In this document: piece by piece, positions 40,884 to 49,219 of the stretch
Layout: each line of letters starts with the position of its first letter
Position numbering within the stretch: the stretch's first letter is position 1
Assembly (NCBI RefSeq): GCF_012641275.1
Contig: NZ_JABAIA010000003.1
Location: forward strand, 1,550,001-1,614,000
Direction: 5' to 3'
Length of the DNA stretch: 64,000 nucleotides
Origin: Chitinophaga varians
GTDB taxonomy: Bacteria > Bacteroidota > Bacteroidia > Chitinophagales > Chitinophagaceae
Program-made: the position numbers and the translations under genes
The notes under the pieces: generated by a model
The model's database searches: none
What the model was told of the DNA's origin: nothing
What the model saw: the letters and a program-made list of their open reading frames with translations, nothing else

Positions 40884-43800
40884 TTAAAGATCTGTAGGCA
40901 TTAAAGAAGGGGATTCGAGGGTGGCTTTCTTTTGCATCCGTGCGTATACGAGTGGCAGTATTAGCAAAGCGGCCAGTGTAGAGGCGATCAGTCCTCCTAT
41001 TACAGCCCGGCCCAGTGGTGCCGTCTGGTCGCCTGCTTCCCCGAGGCCGGTGGCCATTGGTATCATCCCGGCTATCATCGCGAGGCTCGTCATCAGGATA
41101 GGCCGTAAACGGATGCCGGCACTCACCACTGCGGCTTTGCCTGCGTCATGATAAGACGACCGCAATTTCTCCGCATTAGTGACAATAAGGATCGCATTGG
41201 CCACCGATACGCCGGTAGACATGATCATGCCCATGTAAGACTGCAGGTTAAGCGTAGCGCCTGTCATCAGCAAGGCCAGCAAAGCGCCGGCAATTACCGC
41301 AGGCACGGTCACCAGTACCACTGCTGACAGCCTGAAGGACTGATAGTTGGCGGCCAACAGCAGGAATATCACCACTACTGCCATCGCCAGCCCGCGTTCC
41401 AGGCTTTCCAGCGTGTCTACCAGCAGGCTTGATGCTCCTTTCAATTCCACTATCAGTCCTTTAGGTGGCGTCCCGGCATCCTTCACCACCTTTTGTACCG
41501 CGGCGGTGGCAGCGCCCAGATCTTTGCCGCTGATATTGGCACTAACGGTCACGAACCTACGTGGACCGGCGCGGTCATATTCACCCGGCATTTCGGTGGT
41601 GCGGAAACTGGCCACATCTGCCAGCACCGGCCTTGGCTGGCCCGGTACCAGCGGTATCTCCTTTAAGTCATTGATGGCCGTCATGCTGTATTCGGGTACC
41701 TGCACCTGTACCTGATAGGTATAGGCCACTTTCTCGTCCAGCCACTGGTTCTTTTCTGTAAAACGGCTGGAGGAAGTAGACGCCGTCACCGACCGTGCCA
41801 CCTGGTAAATATTCAGTCCCATCTGCGCCAGTTTGAGACGGTCAATCTCAATACTGATCACCGGGAAATGCAGCGGTTGCGCTATCTGCACGTCCCGCAG
41901 GAAAGGTATCTGCTTCAGTTGCGATACCAGCCCTTCCGCATAACCGGCAATCTGTTTCATGTCTTTACCCGCCACCCGCAGCTCGATCGGCGTGGAAGCC
42001 CCCTGAGCCATGATCTTCTCGGTGAGGTCTATCGGTTCAAAAGACAGGCGCATCTCTGGTATTTTCGCGGTAATGTTCGCCCGCAACTGGTCCTTCAGCT
42101 TTTCTATATCTACTTTATAATCTTCATCCAGGTTCACCTGCAACACCGCTTCGTGCGTACCGCTGTTGAAGATGTAAAGGTTGCTGGTGCCATAGCTGCT
42201 TGGGATCAGACCTACATAGGCAGAGCTGATGGACACATGCCCGTTGACAGTGCTGTCGATGATATTCAGTACTTCATGCAAACTGCCTTCGGTCCGTTCC
42301 AGCCGCGTACCGTCCGGCATACGAAGCCTTAACTGAAACTGACCGGCATTCACATGCGGCATCAGGTCTTTCCCTATCCACCAGTAACAGCCACCAGCCA
42401 GCAAGAGCGAGCCTATCACATATATGCCGACGATCAGGCCCGAACGTTTCATGCTGTTCTCCAGTATGCGGACAAAACGTCCCTTAAAACGTTCAAAACC
42501 GTCTTTCTTTGCCTCCGGCACCGTTTCCTGGTGTTGCATATGCTCATTCACTTCTTTTATCTCCCCGTTGTCCAGCGCCAGGCCGGCGTGGCTGTGGCCA
42601 TGGCTGAACTTCTCCGCTTTAAGCCACCAGTTGGACACCACCGGTACCAGCGACTGCGCCGCGAAGAACGATGCGATCATAGCAAAACCGATGGACAGGG
42701 ACAACGGCAGGAACATGGCACGGGGAACACCGGTCATGATGAAAGACGGTGCAAAAACGGCGAGGATGCACAACAGGATCAGCAGCAGCGGGAAGGCTAT
42801 CTCCTCACAGGCATCGTAAATGGCGCGTCTGACAGGCTTGCCCATTTCGAGGTGCTGGTGTATGTTTTCGATGGTCACCGTGGCCTGGTCTACCAGAATG
42901 CCGATAGCCAGTGCCAGTCCGCTGAGCGTCATCAGGTTAATGGTTTGTCCGGCCAGTTGCAGTCCCAGTACCGCGCATAACACGGCAATCGGGATGGTGA
43001 CCACTACCACGAGGCAGCTGCGCAGGTCGCGCAGGAACAGCAGCACCATGAGGCCTGTGAGCAACGCGCCCAGCAGGCCTTCTGTGATCAGGCTTTTCAC
43101 TGCGTTGATCACAAATACGGACTGGTCAAATTCATAAGATACCTTTACATCATCGGGCAGGAGGCTTTGCATCTCCGGCAGTTTGGCTTTCAGCTTTTTC
43201 ACCACGTCCCAGGTGGAGGCATCGGCAGTTTTTACCACAGGGATGTACACAGAACGTTTTCCATTTACCAGCGCATAGTCCACCGTTACGTCGGCCGCAT
43301 CGGCCACGCGGGCCACGTCTTTGATGAACACGGTAGCGTTGCCGTTGGTAACGATCGGTATCTCCCCAAAATCCGTCACTTCTTTTTCGAGGGAGTTGAT
43401 GGTAGTCACAAACATGGTGTTATTGATGCGGATGTTGCCAGAAGGCGTCATCACGTTGTTTTTGGCGATGGCTTCCACCACCTGGTCGGCCGAGAGGTTG
43501 AAGCTGCGGAGGCGCTGAGGGTCTACGTTGACCACCACCGAGCGGGAGTTGGCGCCAAAAGGCGGCGGAGCGGACAATCCCGGCACCGAAGCAAACATTG
43601 GCCGGATACGGGTTGCCGCGAGGTCGTAGATTTCCTTCAGTGATTTGTCGGGACTGCTGAAAACCAGTTCCCCTACCGGCAGCGACGATGCGTCGAAGCG
43701 CAGCACCTGTGGCGGCAGTGCGCCCGGCGGGAAAAACTTCATGGCCCTGTTCACCTGCAAAGCTACCTGGGCAGAGGCTTCCGCCATATCGGTGCTTTCA

Positions 43801-44087
43801 TAGAAAGTGAGTTTCAATAACGTTAACCCCTGTATGTTTTTGGTAGTGATATTTTTTACGCCGTTCACATACAGGAACTGGTCCTGTAAGCGCGTGGCAA
43901 AAAAACCTTCCATCTGTTTGGGCGACATGCCTCCGTACGGCTCTATCACATAGATAGTGGGCAGGTTCAGTTTGGGAAATATATCGATGGGTATACTGAA
44001 TATAGCCAGAATAGAAAACAGCAGCAGACCGGCGGTGAGCACCACCACCGTGACCGGCTTTTTCAGGGCTGAAGAGACTAAAGACAT
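40884..44087 (-). CDS. RND-family efflux pump (AcrB/MdtB-like) with altered proton-relay residues
   Basis: 1067 residues, twelve helices and two large periplasmic loops. It has the AcrB plan: helix 1 at 12-30, 'GGMSPKQMEGF', helices 2-6 at about 335-470, the second half from about 545. In helix 4 the usual Asp-Asp of the proton relay reads 'GILVDQATV', so Asp407 (AcrB numbering) stays but Asp408 is Gln. In helix 10 'GVSVANAILIV' has Ala where AcrB has Lys940. An exposed loop between the halves carries 'HGHSHAG'. Genes for TolC (33 nt upstream) and adaptor (downstream) complete the pump. Substrate unknown; energy coupling may differ from AcrB. Confidence 0.93.
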   Translation of the reverse strand: MSLVSSALKKPVTVVVLTAGLLLFSILAIFSIPIDIFPKLNLPTIYVIEPYGGMSPKQMEGFFATRLQDQFLYVNGVKNITTKNIQGLTLLKLTFYESTDMAEASAQVALQVNRAMKFFPPGALPPQVLRFDASSLPVGELVFSSPDKSLKEIYDLAATRIRPMFASVPGLSAPPPFGANSRSVVVNVDPQRLRSFNLSADQVVEAIAKNNVMTPSGNIRINNTMFVTTINSLEKEVTDFGEIPIVTNGNATVFIKDVARVADAADVTVDYALVNGKRSVYIPVVKTADASTWDVVKKLKAKLPEMQSLLPDDVKVSYEFDQSVFVINAVKSLITEGLLGALLTGLMVLLFLRDLRSCLVVVVTIPIAVLCAVLGLQLAGQTINLMTLSGLALAIGILVDQATVTIENIHQHLEMGKPVRRAIYDACEEIAFPLLLILLCILAVFAPSFIMTGVPRAMFLPLSLSIGFAMIASFFAAQSLVPVVSNWWLKAEKFSHGHSHAGLALDNGEIKEVNEHMQHQETVPEAKKDGFERFKGRFVRILENSMKRSGLIVGIYVIGSLLLAGGCYWWIGKDLMPHVNAGQFQLRLRMPDGTRLERTEGSLHEVLNIIDSTVNGHVSISSAYVGLIPSSYGTSNLYIFNSGTHEAVLQVNLDEDYKVDIEKLKDQLRANITAKIPEMRLSFEPIDLTEKIMAQGASTPIELRVAGKDMKQIAGYAEGLVSQLKQIPFLRDVQIAQPLHFPVISIEIDRLKLAQMGLNIYQVARSVTASTSSSRFTEKNQWLDEKVAYTYQVQVQVPEYSMTAINDLKEIPLVPGQPRPVLADVASFRTTEMPGEYDRAGPRRFVTVSANISGKDLGAATAAVQKVVKDAGTPPKGLIVELKGASSLLVDTLESLERGLAMAVVVIFLLLAANYQSFRLSAVVLVTVPAVIAGALLALLMTGATLNLQSYMGMIMSTGVSVANAILIVTNAEKLRSSYHDAGKAAVVSAGIRLRPILMTSLAMIAGMIPMATGLGEAGDQTAPLGRAVIGGLIASTLAALLILPLVYARMQKKATLESPSLMPTDL

Positions 44088-44121
44088 AAGCGTTACTTTA
44101 AAATGAAAACCGGTATCTTCC

Positions 44122-45516
44122 TCAGAGGCTGCTGATCAGCTGTCCGAGATTATTGTCGGCGTAAGCCGCGCGGAACAATGCTTTCCAGGCTTCGTCGTGG
44201 GCCTGTACCAGGTCTGTCTCCGCCCGGTTGAGCACAAACAGTGCATTGGTGACTTCGATGATACTGGTCAGACCATGTTTATACAGCGCCATTTTCTGTT
44301 TGGCGGCAGCCTGAGCGGCCTGCAATTGCAGGGGCAGTTCTTTTAGTTTAGCCTGTGCCGTTAGTATGTCGGCCTGCGCCTGCATATACAGGCTTTGTAG
44401 GTTGGTGCGCGACGTTTCCAGTTCCTGCTCCGCGGCGGCGGATTTCTGCTTTTGCACCGCCATTTTATCACGGGTATGTTTCAAATCTGCCACGTTCCAG
44501 GTGATGCCCAGTCCGAGGAGATAGTTGTAACGGCTGTACCCTAATCCGCTGAAGAGGTTTTTATCATACATATCGTTGAAGCTGCCGCTGGAGCCGCGCA
44601 TCCATCCGGCCGCCATCAGGTTTACTTTGGGCAGCAGTTGTTTGCGGACCACCTGCTCCTGCGCCTGCTGGCGCTGGTACAGGGCGTGGTAGTATTCCAG
44701 CAGCGGATGGCTGTCTGCCGGCCGCAAAGAATCCGGCTGCAGCAGTTGTGGTAAAGTGGCGCCACTACCAAACAATGGCAGCACCTGTGTGGTGTCCAGG
44801 CCGGTGAGGGCAGCCAGTTCGATACGTACCTGATTGTAGCGGTTGGCCACCTCCAGCAGGCTCAGTCGTGCTTTGGACAGCTCTGCGGCAGCGATGGCGC
44901 TGTCTACGCCCGGTTTGAGGCCATGCAGCACGATGGAGGTCACCGCACGGGCCATCTCGGCATTACGCCGGATGTTGTCTTGCTGTATTTGCTGAAGTTC
45001 GTTTAGCCGTAACAGTTCCAGGTAGTCCCTGACCACTGTTACCGTGAGCTGGTTGGTCATGTTGTTCAGGTCTGCTTCATTCACGTGCAAATCCTGGCGG
45101 GCCGCGGCTTTTTGTGTACCGTAGGCGCCGAAATTATAGATCTCCCACTGCATGGATGCCATGGCAATATTTCCGCTCATGAGCGCAGCGTTGTTGTCGG
45201 CCCGTATGCCACCGGAGGTGGAAGGGATCATGCCCATGGTAAAATAAGAACCATAGATGCTGTTATCAGTACCTGCATCCACCTGCTCATGTAATTTGAG
45301 GGCAGGATACCAGTTGTGTTTCACATCTGTCAGGTTGGCTTCTCCCGCTTTCACAAGCGCCTGTTTCGCCTTCACGGCAGGATAATGGGCCAAGGCCAGG
45401 TCTACAGCCTGCTTAAGAGAAAGACTGTCTGCGACCGGGCCGGCGAACAAAGAGGTAAATGGCAACAGACATAGCAATAGCCCATACCTCTTTTTCGCGG
45501 TTATATGTATACGCAT
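44122..45516 (-). CDS. TolC-family outer-membrane efflux protein
   Basis: 464 residues, first gene of the RND operon. The N terminus 'MRIHITAKKRYGLLLCLLPFTSLFAG' is a signal peptide. Two OEP repeats, first opened by 'LSLKQAVDLALAHYPAVKAKQA', second by 'HPLLEYYHALYQRQQAQEQVV', each with long heptad helices. It should form the outer-membrane duct for the RND pump. It is a distant relative of the other TolC-like protein at 6392-7846 and is not interchangeable by context. Palindrome D lies 26 nt upstream of its start. Confidence 0.92.
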   Translation of the reverse strand: MRIHITAKKRYGLLLCLLPFTSLFAGPVADSLSLKQAVDLALAHYPAVKAKQALVKAGEANLTDVKHNWYPALKLHEQVDAGTDNSIYGSYFTMGMIPSTSGGIRADNNAALMSGNIAMASMQWEIYNFGAYGTQKAAARQDLHVNEADLNNMTNQLTVTVVRDYLELLRLNELQQIQQDNIRRNAEMARAVTSIVLHGLKPGVDSAIAAAELSKARLSLLEVANRYNQVRIELAALTGLDTTQVLPLFGSGATLPQLLQPDSLRPADSHPLLEYYHALYQRQQAQEQVVRKQLLPKVNLMAAGWMRGSSGSFNDMYDKNLFSGLGYSRYNYLLGLGITWNVADLKHTRDKMAVQKQKSAAAEQELETSRTNLQSLYMQAQADILTAQAKLKELPLQLQAAQAAAKQKMALYKHGLTSIIEVTNALFVLNRAETDLVQAHDEAWKALFRAAYADNNLGQLISSL

Positions 45517-45541
45517 AATTCGCTGAAAAGATTAGTAAATC

Positions 45542-45666
45542 ATTTATGGATTTGGGGATTTCGGGATTTGGGGATTTCGGGGATAGTTGATAACGGAAAC
45601 CGCGCCGACTAACGGAGCAGGACATCCGAAAAATCAAAAAATCCGTCAATCAAAAAATCCCTAAAT
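45542..45666. repeat. palindrome D: diverged 43-nt arms of GGATTT.. units
   Basis: Left arm 45542-45584 and right arm 45624-45666 follow the same plan but have diverged. The left arm is built of GGATTTGGGGATTTC units; the right arm, read in reverse complement, of GGATTTTTTGATTTTTC-like units. The right-hand unit matches that of palindrome C. The element overlaps the stop codon of the gene at 45661 and ends 25 nt before the TolC start. Confidence 0.7.
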
Positions 45667-46011
45667 AAACTGAGGCGGGCCTCGCCAGCTGCGGAGCGGA
45701 ACGGGAACGTTGAGGTAGGGGTTGCAGTGATATCCTGTGCGGGTATCATCTACATAAATAAAATACGGAGGAAGGGAAGCACAGTAGAGGGAACATACCT
45801 GGCTGTGGCTGTCGTTAATGCCTACCGGCCGGCGTTTCAACTTTTTAATGGTCGTCTTGTACCGGGGGGTATGTTTCAGCACGTACTGTGTGATGCTGAA
45901 GGTATGCTGGTTGTTTTGTGAGCGCGCATAACCATCGCCCTGCTCCACTTGCGGGAGCACGCAGACAGTAATGAGTACTAGGAATAACAGCCTTAATATT
46001 TTCACATCCAA
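45661..46011 (-). CDS. small exported protein, unknown
   Basis: 116 residues with a signal peptide (MDVKILRLLFLVLITVCVLPQ). No family recognised. The mature part is basic in the middle ('KTTIKKLKRRPVG') and has three Cys ('SQVCSLYCASLPP...YHCNPY'), possibly disulfide-bonded in the periplasm. The C terminus ends 'SWRGPPQFI', and its TAG is inside palindrome D. It lies upstream of the RND operon on the same strand, so a regulatory or accessory role is possible but not shown. The frame is plausible but could be spurious. Confidence 0.55.
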   Translation of the reverse strand: MDVKILRLLFLVLITVCVLPQVEQGDGYARSQNNQHTFSITQYVLKHTPRYKTTIKKLKRRPVGINDSHSQVCSLYCASLPPYFIYVDDTRTGYHCNPYLNVPVPLRSWRGPPQFI

Positions 46012-46038
46012 CCAACTTAATGTCCACTAAGTTATTGA

Positions 46039-46067
46039 ATGAGACTGGCTTTTACCAGACCACTCAT
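46039..46067 (-). terminator. weak hairpin downstream of the gene at 46101
   Basis: ATGAG (46039-46043) with CTCAT (46063-46067) and inner CTGG/CCAG. Short stems, no clear U-run. Confidence 0.3.
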
Positions 46068-46100
46068 CACATTTTAATCATATTTTAATACCCGGGGAAA

Positions 46101-46916
46101 TCAGAAAAAGCAGACCAGGCAAAGTTCTTCCATCTTCAGCAGGGCATTGGCGAGACGGAAATCCTGCATTGGGAAACAGGCAAATGACTGGTATTCATCC
46201 AGCGCCGGACCTATGGCGACAATCTTCAGGTCAAAGGCTTCCAGCTGTTCGTTAAAATGGTCCAGCAGCGCCTTGGCGAAATCTTCCGCGGACTGTATTG
46301 CTTCATATTCTTCGGGGGTGGGCGCCTCAAGGGTAGCACCTGCGCTTACCAGCGGCGAAAGTTCATTGAGGGCGAACACACCTTCGTCAGACAGCGTCCG
46401 CCATTCAAAATCGGTCAGGTTACCGGTTTGCTGCAAGGCTACCTGCAGCTCCTCCCATATGGCTATCACATTGGCAGGCACGTTGTCCGGCAGGTTATTG
46501 ATCTGTTCTTCCGCTTCGTCTTCTTCGAAAATATCCAGGTAGAGCTGGGACAACAATTCCCGCGCATTGCCCTGTGCCTTCAGTTTGTCAAACATCTTCA
46601 ATTCCCTGACCATGGCATTCCAGCGCAGCGTAAGCTCTTCCACGTCTTCCGCCAGCAGGTCGTCAGTAATCATCACGGCAGTCTCTTCCAGCTTGTAATT
46701 GTCAAGCCGGCTTTTCTTCACGATCAGTTCTTCTCCTTCAAACGACAGTTCATAAGTGGCGCAATTCAGAAAGCGTGTACCAATCACTACTTTGTCGGGG
46801 AATATTTCATGAATAACATCTTCTTCCGTATCGATATGAGAATTACCGCCCGGCTGTCCGAATGTAGTGGTCAGCCAGTTAAAATCCGCCTGTGATATAC
46901 CTGTTGGCATCATCAT
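46101..46916 (-). CDS. cytosolic acidic protein, possibly DUF6630 family
   Basis: 271 residues from ATG 46916; three consecutive in-frame ATGs (46916, 46913, 46910) allow small variants. No signal or membrane segment. The sequence is acidic and helical in the middle ('EEDEAEEQINNLP'). The end 'EEYEAIQSAEDFAKALLDHFNEQLEAFDLKIVAIGPALDEYQSFACFPMQDFRLANALLKMEELCLVCFF' (described, not quoted as a motif) recalls DUF6630-type proteins. That assignment is from memory of the pattern and uncertain. No catalytic motif seen. A TACATTTG box lies 18 nt before the start. Confidence 0.6.
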   Translation of the reverse strand: MMMPTGISQADFNWLTTTFGQPGGNSHIDTEEDVIHEIFPDKVVIGTRFLNCATYELSFEGEELIVKKSRLDNYKLEETAVMITDDLLAEDVEELTLRWNAMVRELKMFDKLKAQGNARELLSQLYLDIFEEDEAEEQINNLPDNVPANVIAIWEELQVALQQTGNLTDFEWRTLSDEGVFALNELSPLVSAGATLEAPTPEEYEAIQSAEDFAKALLDHFNEQLEAFDLKIVAIGPALDEYQSFACFPMQDFRLANALLKMEELCLVCFF

Positions 46917-46934
46917 AATAATAAAATTGATCAG

Positions 46935-46942
46935 CAAATGTA
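46935..46942 (-). promoter_or_regulatory. candidate -7 element (TACATTTG)
   Basis: A full TAnnTTTG match on the minus strand, 18 nt before the ATG at 46916. No clear -33 box. Confidence 0.45.
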
Positions 46943-47027
46943 GCGAAATTAGCTGAGGGCGCCTGCGTCGATAAAAGTAGTTAAATTAGCAAAAGGAACT
47001 ATTACACAAGCTTCAAATTTAATCATC

Positions 47028-47978
47028 ATGGAAAAACGGAAACTTGGAAATTCAGGGCTGGAAGCGGCCCCCTTTGCCTTTGGCGGGAATGTATTCGGAT
47101 GGTCTGCTAATGAAACTGTTTCTTTCCAACTGCTGGATGCCTTTACCAGCAATGGATTCAATCTTATTGACACTGCCGACGTTTACTCTCGCTGGGTAAC
47201 GGGCAACAAAGGCGGAGAATCTGAAACCATTATCGGCAAATGGTTGAAACAAAGTGGCAAACGTCATGAAGTACTGGTAGCCACCAAAGCCGGAGGCGAC
47301 ATGGGCGAAGGCGTCAATAACACCAAAGCCTATATCATTAAAGCAGCAGATGCCTCGCTACAGCGGCTGCAAACCGACTATATCGATCTTTACCAGACCC
47401 ACTTTGATGATGGCAAAACCCCGGTGGAAGAAACACTGGATGCTTACGCCACCCTGATCAAGGCAGGCAAGGTAAGGGCTATCGGCGCTTCCAACATGAG
47501 TACAGACAGACTGATTGCCAGCCTGAAAGCCAGTGAGCAGCAGGGCCTTCCGCGCTATGAAACCTATCAGCCGGAATACAACCTGTATGACCGTGCCGGT
47601 TTTGAAAAAACGTATATGCCTCTCTGTGAGCAATACGGGTTAAGCGTGATCAGCTACTATTCCCTGGCCAGCGGCTTCCTGAGCGGCAAATACCGCAACG
47701 AGGCAGATATAGAAAAGAGCAAGGCCCGCGGCCGGACAGCGCTCAGCTATCTGAATGAAAGAGGCCTGCGTATCCTTGCGGCCCTCGACCAGGTGGCAGC
47801 CCGCTATCACAGTACGCCCGCAGGCGTTTCCCTCGCCTGGCTCCTCACCCGTCCTACCGTGGCGGCGCCCATCGCCAGCGCCACCAGTGTGGCACAGCTG
47901 CAGGATATTATCAAAGGAATTCAGCTGCAACTGGATACGGATGCGGTCCATGTGCTGAACGAAGCGTCCCAGGGCTGA
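47028..47978 (+). CDS. aldo/keto reductase
   Basis: 316 residues, NADP(H)-dependent (beta/alpha)8 oxidoreductase. The catalytic tetrad is visible: Asp and Tyr in 'NLIDTADVYSRW', Lys in 'VLVATKAGG', His in 'DLYQTHFDD'. The opening 'KRKLGNSGLEAAPFAFGGNVFGW' and 'IGASNMSTDRL', 'YSLASGFLSGKY' are typical of the AKR11-14-like bacterial branch. Substrate not known. The last five codons (EASQG) and the stop lie inside a perfect palindrome (47968-47987), so the natural C terminus may have been altered by insertion of that element. Confidence 0.93.
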   Translation: MEKRKLGNSGLEAAPFAFGGNVFGWSANETVSFQLLDAFTSNGFNLIDTADVYSRWVTGNKGGESETIIGKWLKQSGKRHEVLVATKAGGDMGEGVNNTKAYIIKAADASLQRLQTDYIDLYQTHFDDGKTPVEETLDAYATLIKAGKVRAIGASNMSTDRLIASLKASEQQGLPRYETYQPEYNLYDRAGFEKTYMPLCEQYGLSVISYYSLASGFLSGKYRNEADIEKSKARGRTALSYLNERGLRILAALDQVAARYHSTPAGVSLAWLLTRPTVAAPIASATSVAQLQDIIKGIQLQLDTDAVHVLNEASQG

Positions 47979-47987
47979 AGCCCTGGG
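47968..47987. repeat. REP-like palindrome overlapping the aldo/keto reductase stop codon
   Basis: CCCAGGGCT-GA-AGCCCTGGG, a perfect 9-bp dyad. The stop codon TGA is formed by its centre. It resembles the short palindromic extragenic elements seen at gene ends in many bacteria. Confidence 0.7.
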
Positions 47988-48013
47988 CTACGATTAGATT
48001 GGATTGTCTTATA

Positions 48014-48049
48014 ACGAAAAAGCTGGCTTAAATAAGCCAGCTTTTTCGT
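48014..48049. terminator. strong bidirectional terminator (17-bp perfect stem)
   Basis: ACGAAAAAGCTGGCTTA (48014-48030) is perfectly complementary to 48033-48049 around a 2-nt centre, with an A-tract and a T-tract at the ends in either direction. It separates the convergent aldo/keto reductase gene and the outer-membrane barrel gene. Confidence 0.9.
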
Positions 48050-48104
48050 TTGTATAATCTGATGGAGGAGTCTTTAAACTTCTCCCGTCAGGAGAATTTG
48101 TTTG

Positions 48105-49133
48105 TCAGAGTTTTATTTTGATACCTGCATTCACGCCCAATCCACCGATGTTGATGTATGATTTCAGGTCGTTGGACGGCTCATTGTCATTTTTGTAATA
48201 CACTTTGCTGCCGATCTGATTGACAGGTGTATTGGAATTCTTGTCGAGCGTAGTGACGTATTTGGTGTTTTTCTCTGCCACACTAAGATCGCTGAGGCTG
48301 CGGGTCGGTTGCCCTGGAACCGGCGCCACCACTGCGCCCGTAGAGGCGTTAACGATGTTGTTGGTTTGGTCGAAGGCGGTGACTTCTTTTTCCTTACTTC
48401 TTACCGGCACGTTGCGGTACTCACCTTCCACGAAGATGTCTATACGCGGGCTGACGTAGAAGTTCACACCGATAGCGCCCTGAAAGCCCAGGGTGATGTT
48501 AGGTTTCACCTCTTCTTTGCGGTGGATGGTGGTATGTACCATGGTACCGGGCGGAATACCGGCCGGACTGGTGAGCTGGTCCACGTCTGTGTCAATATGG
48601 AGACGGCCCCATAATGGCACTACCAATCCTACACGCACGTACGGATTTACTTTCTCAAATCCGGGATTGAGCACCAGCGCAGGCGCAAAGTCGATAGCGT
48701 TTACATAACCGTATGATTCCACACTGGCCAGTTGTTTCCCGCTGCCTGCCGCGGTCGTGAGATTCCTTGTCATCAGGTTTTTCCGGCTATGGTAATAGTT
48801 GAACGAAGCTTCCACGGCCATATACTTATTGATATTGTATCCTACAGCAATTCCTCCTCTTGCGCCTTCACCGTAGGAGCCTGTGAGCACTTTACGGCTG
48901 AGGGTGTCCAGCGGATTGGGACGTGTGGGATTATATTCAGTATGCAGGTCCTGCGGTGGAAACGGGCCAACGTTCGGGAACTGTCCCGGGAAAACACTAA
49001 AGAAGTAACCACCGGTTACTTTGAGATAAAATTTTGACTGTTGTGGATGTTTGCCGGTGAGCTCCTGGGCCTGGAGGCTTCCTGCAAGGGTTAATGCCAG
49101 CATAGTGGCCGAAAACAGGTGCACTTTTTTCAT
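48105..49133 (-). CDS. outer-membrane beta-barrel protein
   Basis: 342 residues with signal peptide (MKKVHLFSATMLALTLAGSLQAQ). The rest alternates hydrophobic strands and polar loops, e.g. 'YLKVTGGYFFSVF', 'GGIAVGYNINKYMAVEASFNYYHS', 'PYVRVGLVVPLWG', 'FQGAIGVNFYVSPRIDIFVEGEYR', and ends 'GGLGVNAGIKIKL' as a last barrel strand. This is the porin/OmpW-like style of small Bacteroidota barrels, about 8-12 strands. Ligand unknown. It follows the Omp85-type gene on the same strand, with palindrome G filling the whole gap. Confidence 0.85.
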   Translation of the reverse strand: MKKVHLFSATMLALTLAGSLQAQELTGKHPQQSKFYLKVTGGYFFSVFPGQFPNVGPFPPQDLHTEYNPTRPNPLDTLSRKVLTGSYGEGARGGIAVGYNINKYMAVEASFNYYHSRKNLMTRNLTTAAGSGKQLASVESYGYVNAIDFAPALVLNPGFEKVNPYVRVGLVVPLWGRLHIDTDVDQLTSPAGIPPGTMVHTTIHRKEEVKPNITLGFQGAIGVNFYVSPRIDIFVEGEYRNVPVRSKEKEVTAFDQTNNIVNASTGAVVAPVPGQPTRSLSDLSVAEKNTKYVTTLDKNSNTPVNQIGSKVYYKNDNEPSNDLKSYINIGGLGVNAGIKIKL

Positions 49134-49219
49134 AAACAGTGGTTTTGGTGAGATGGTTTTTCAACCTATCGGAAGTTAATGAATTGTTATCAAATAACAA
49201 GCATCCCACCAAACTGTTT
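49134..49219. repeat. palindrome G: imperfect long hairpin with inner hairpin
   Basis: Outer arms 49134-49155 and 49202-49219 pair as AAACAGT/ACTGTTT, TTGGTG/CACCAA and GATG/CATC with a 4-nt bulge. An inner perfect stem TTGTTAT-CAA-ATAACAA lies at 49184-49200. It spans exactly from the stop codon of the barrel gene at 49218 to the ATG of the next gene. Confidence 0.7.

Noticed and set aside
40884..44087. Broken or inactive RND pump
   Set aside because: Full length, no frameshift, and intact operon; the changed relay residues are more likely a natural variant.
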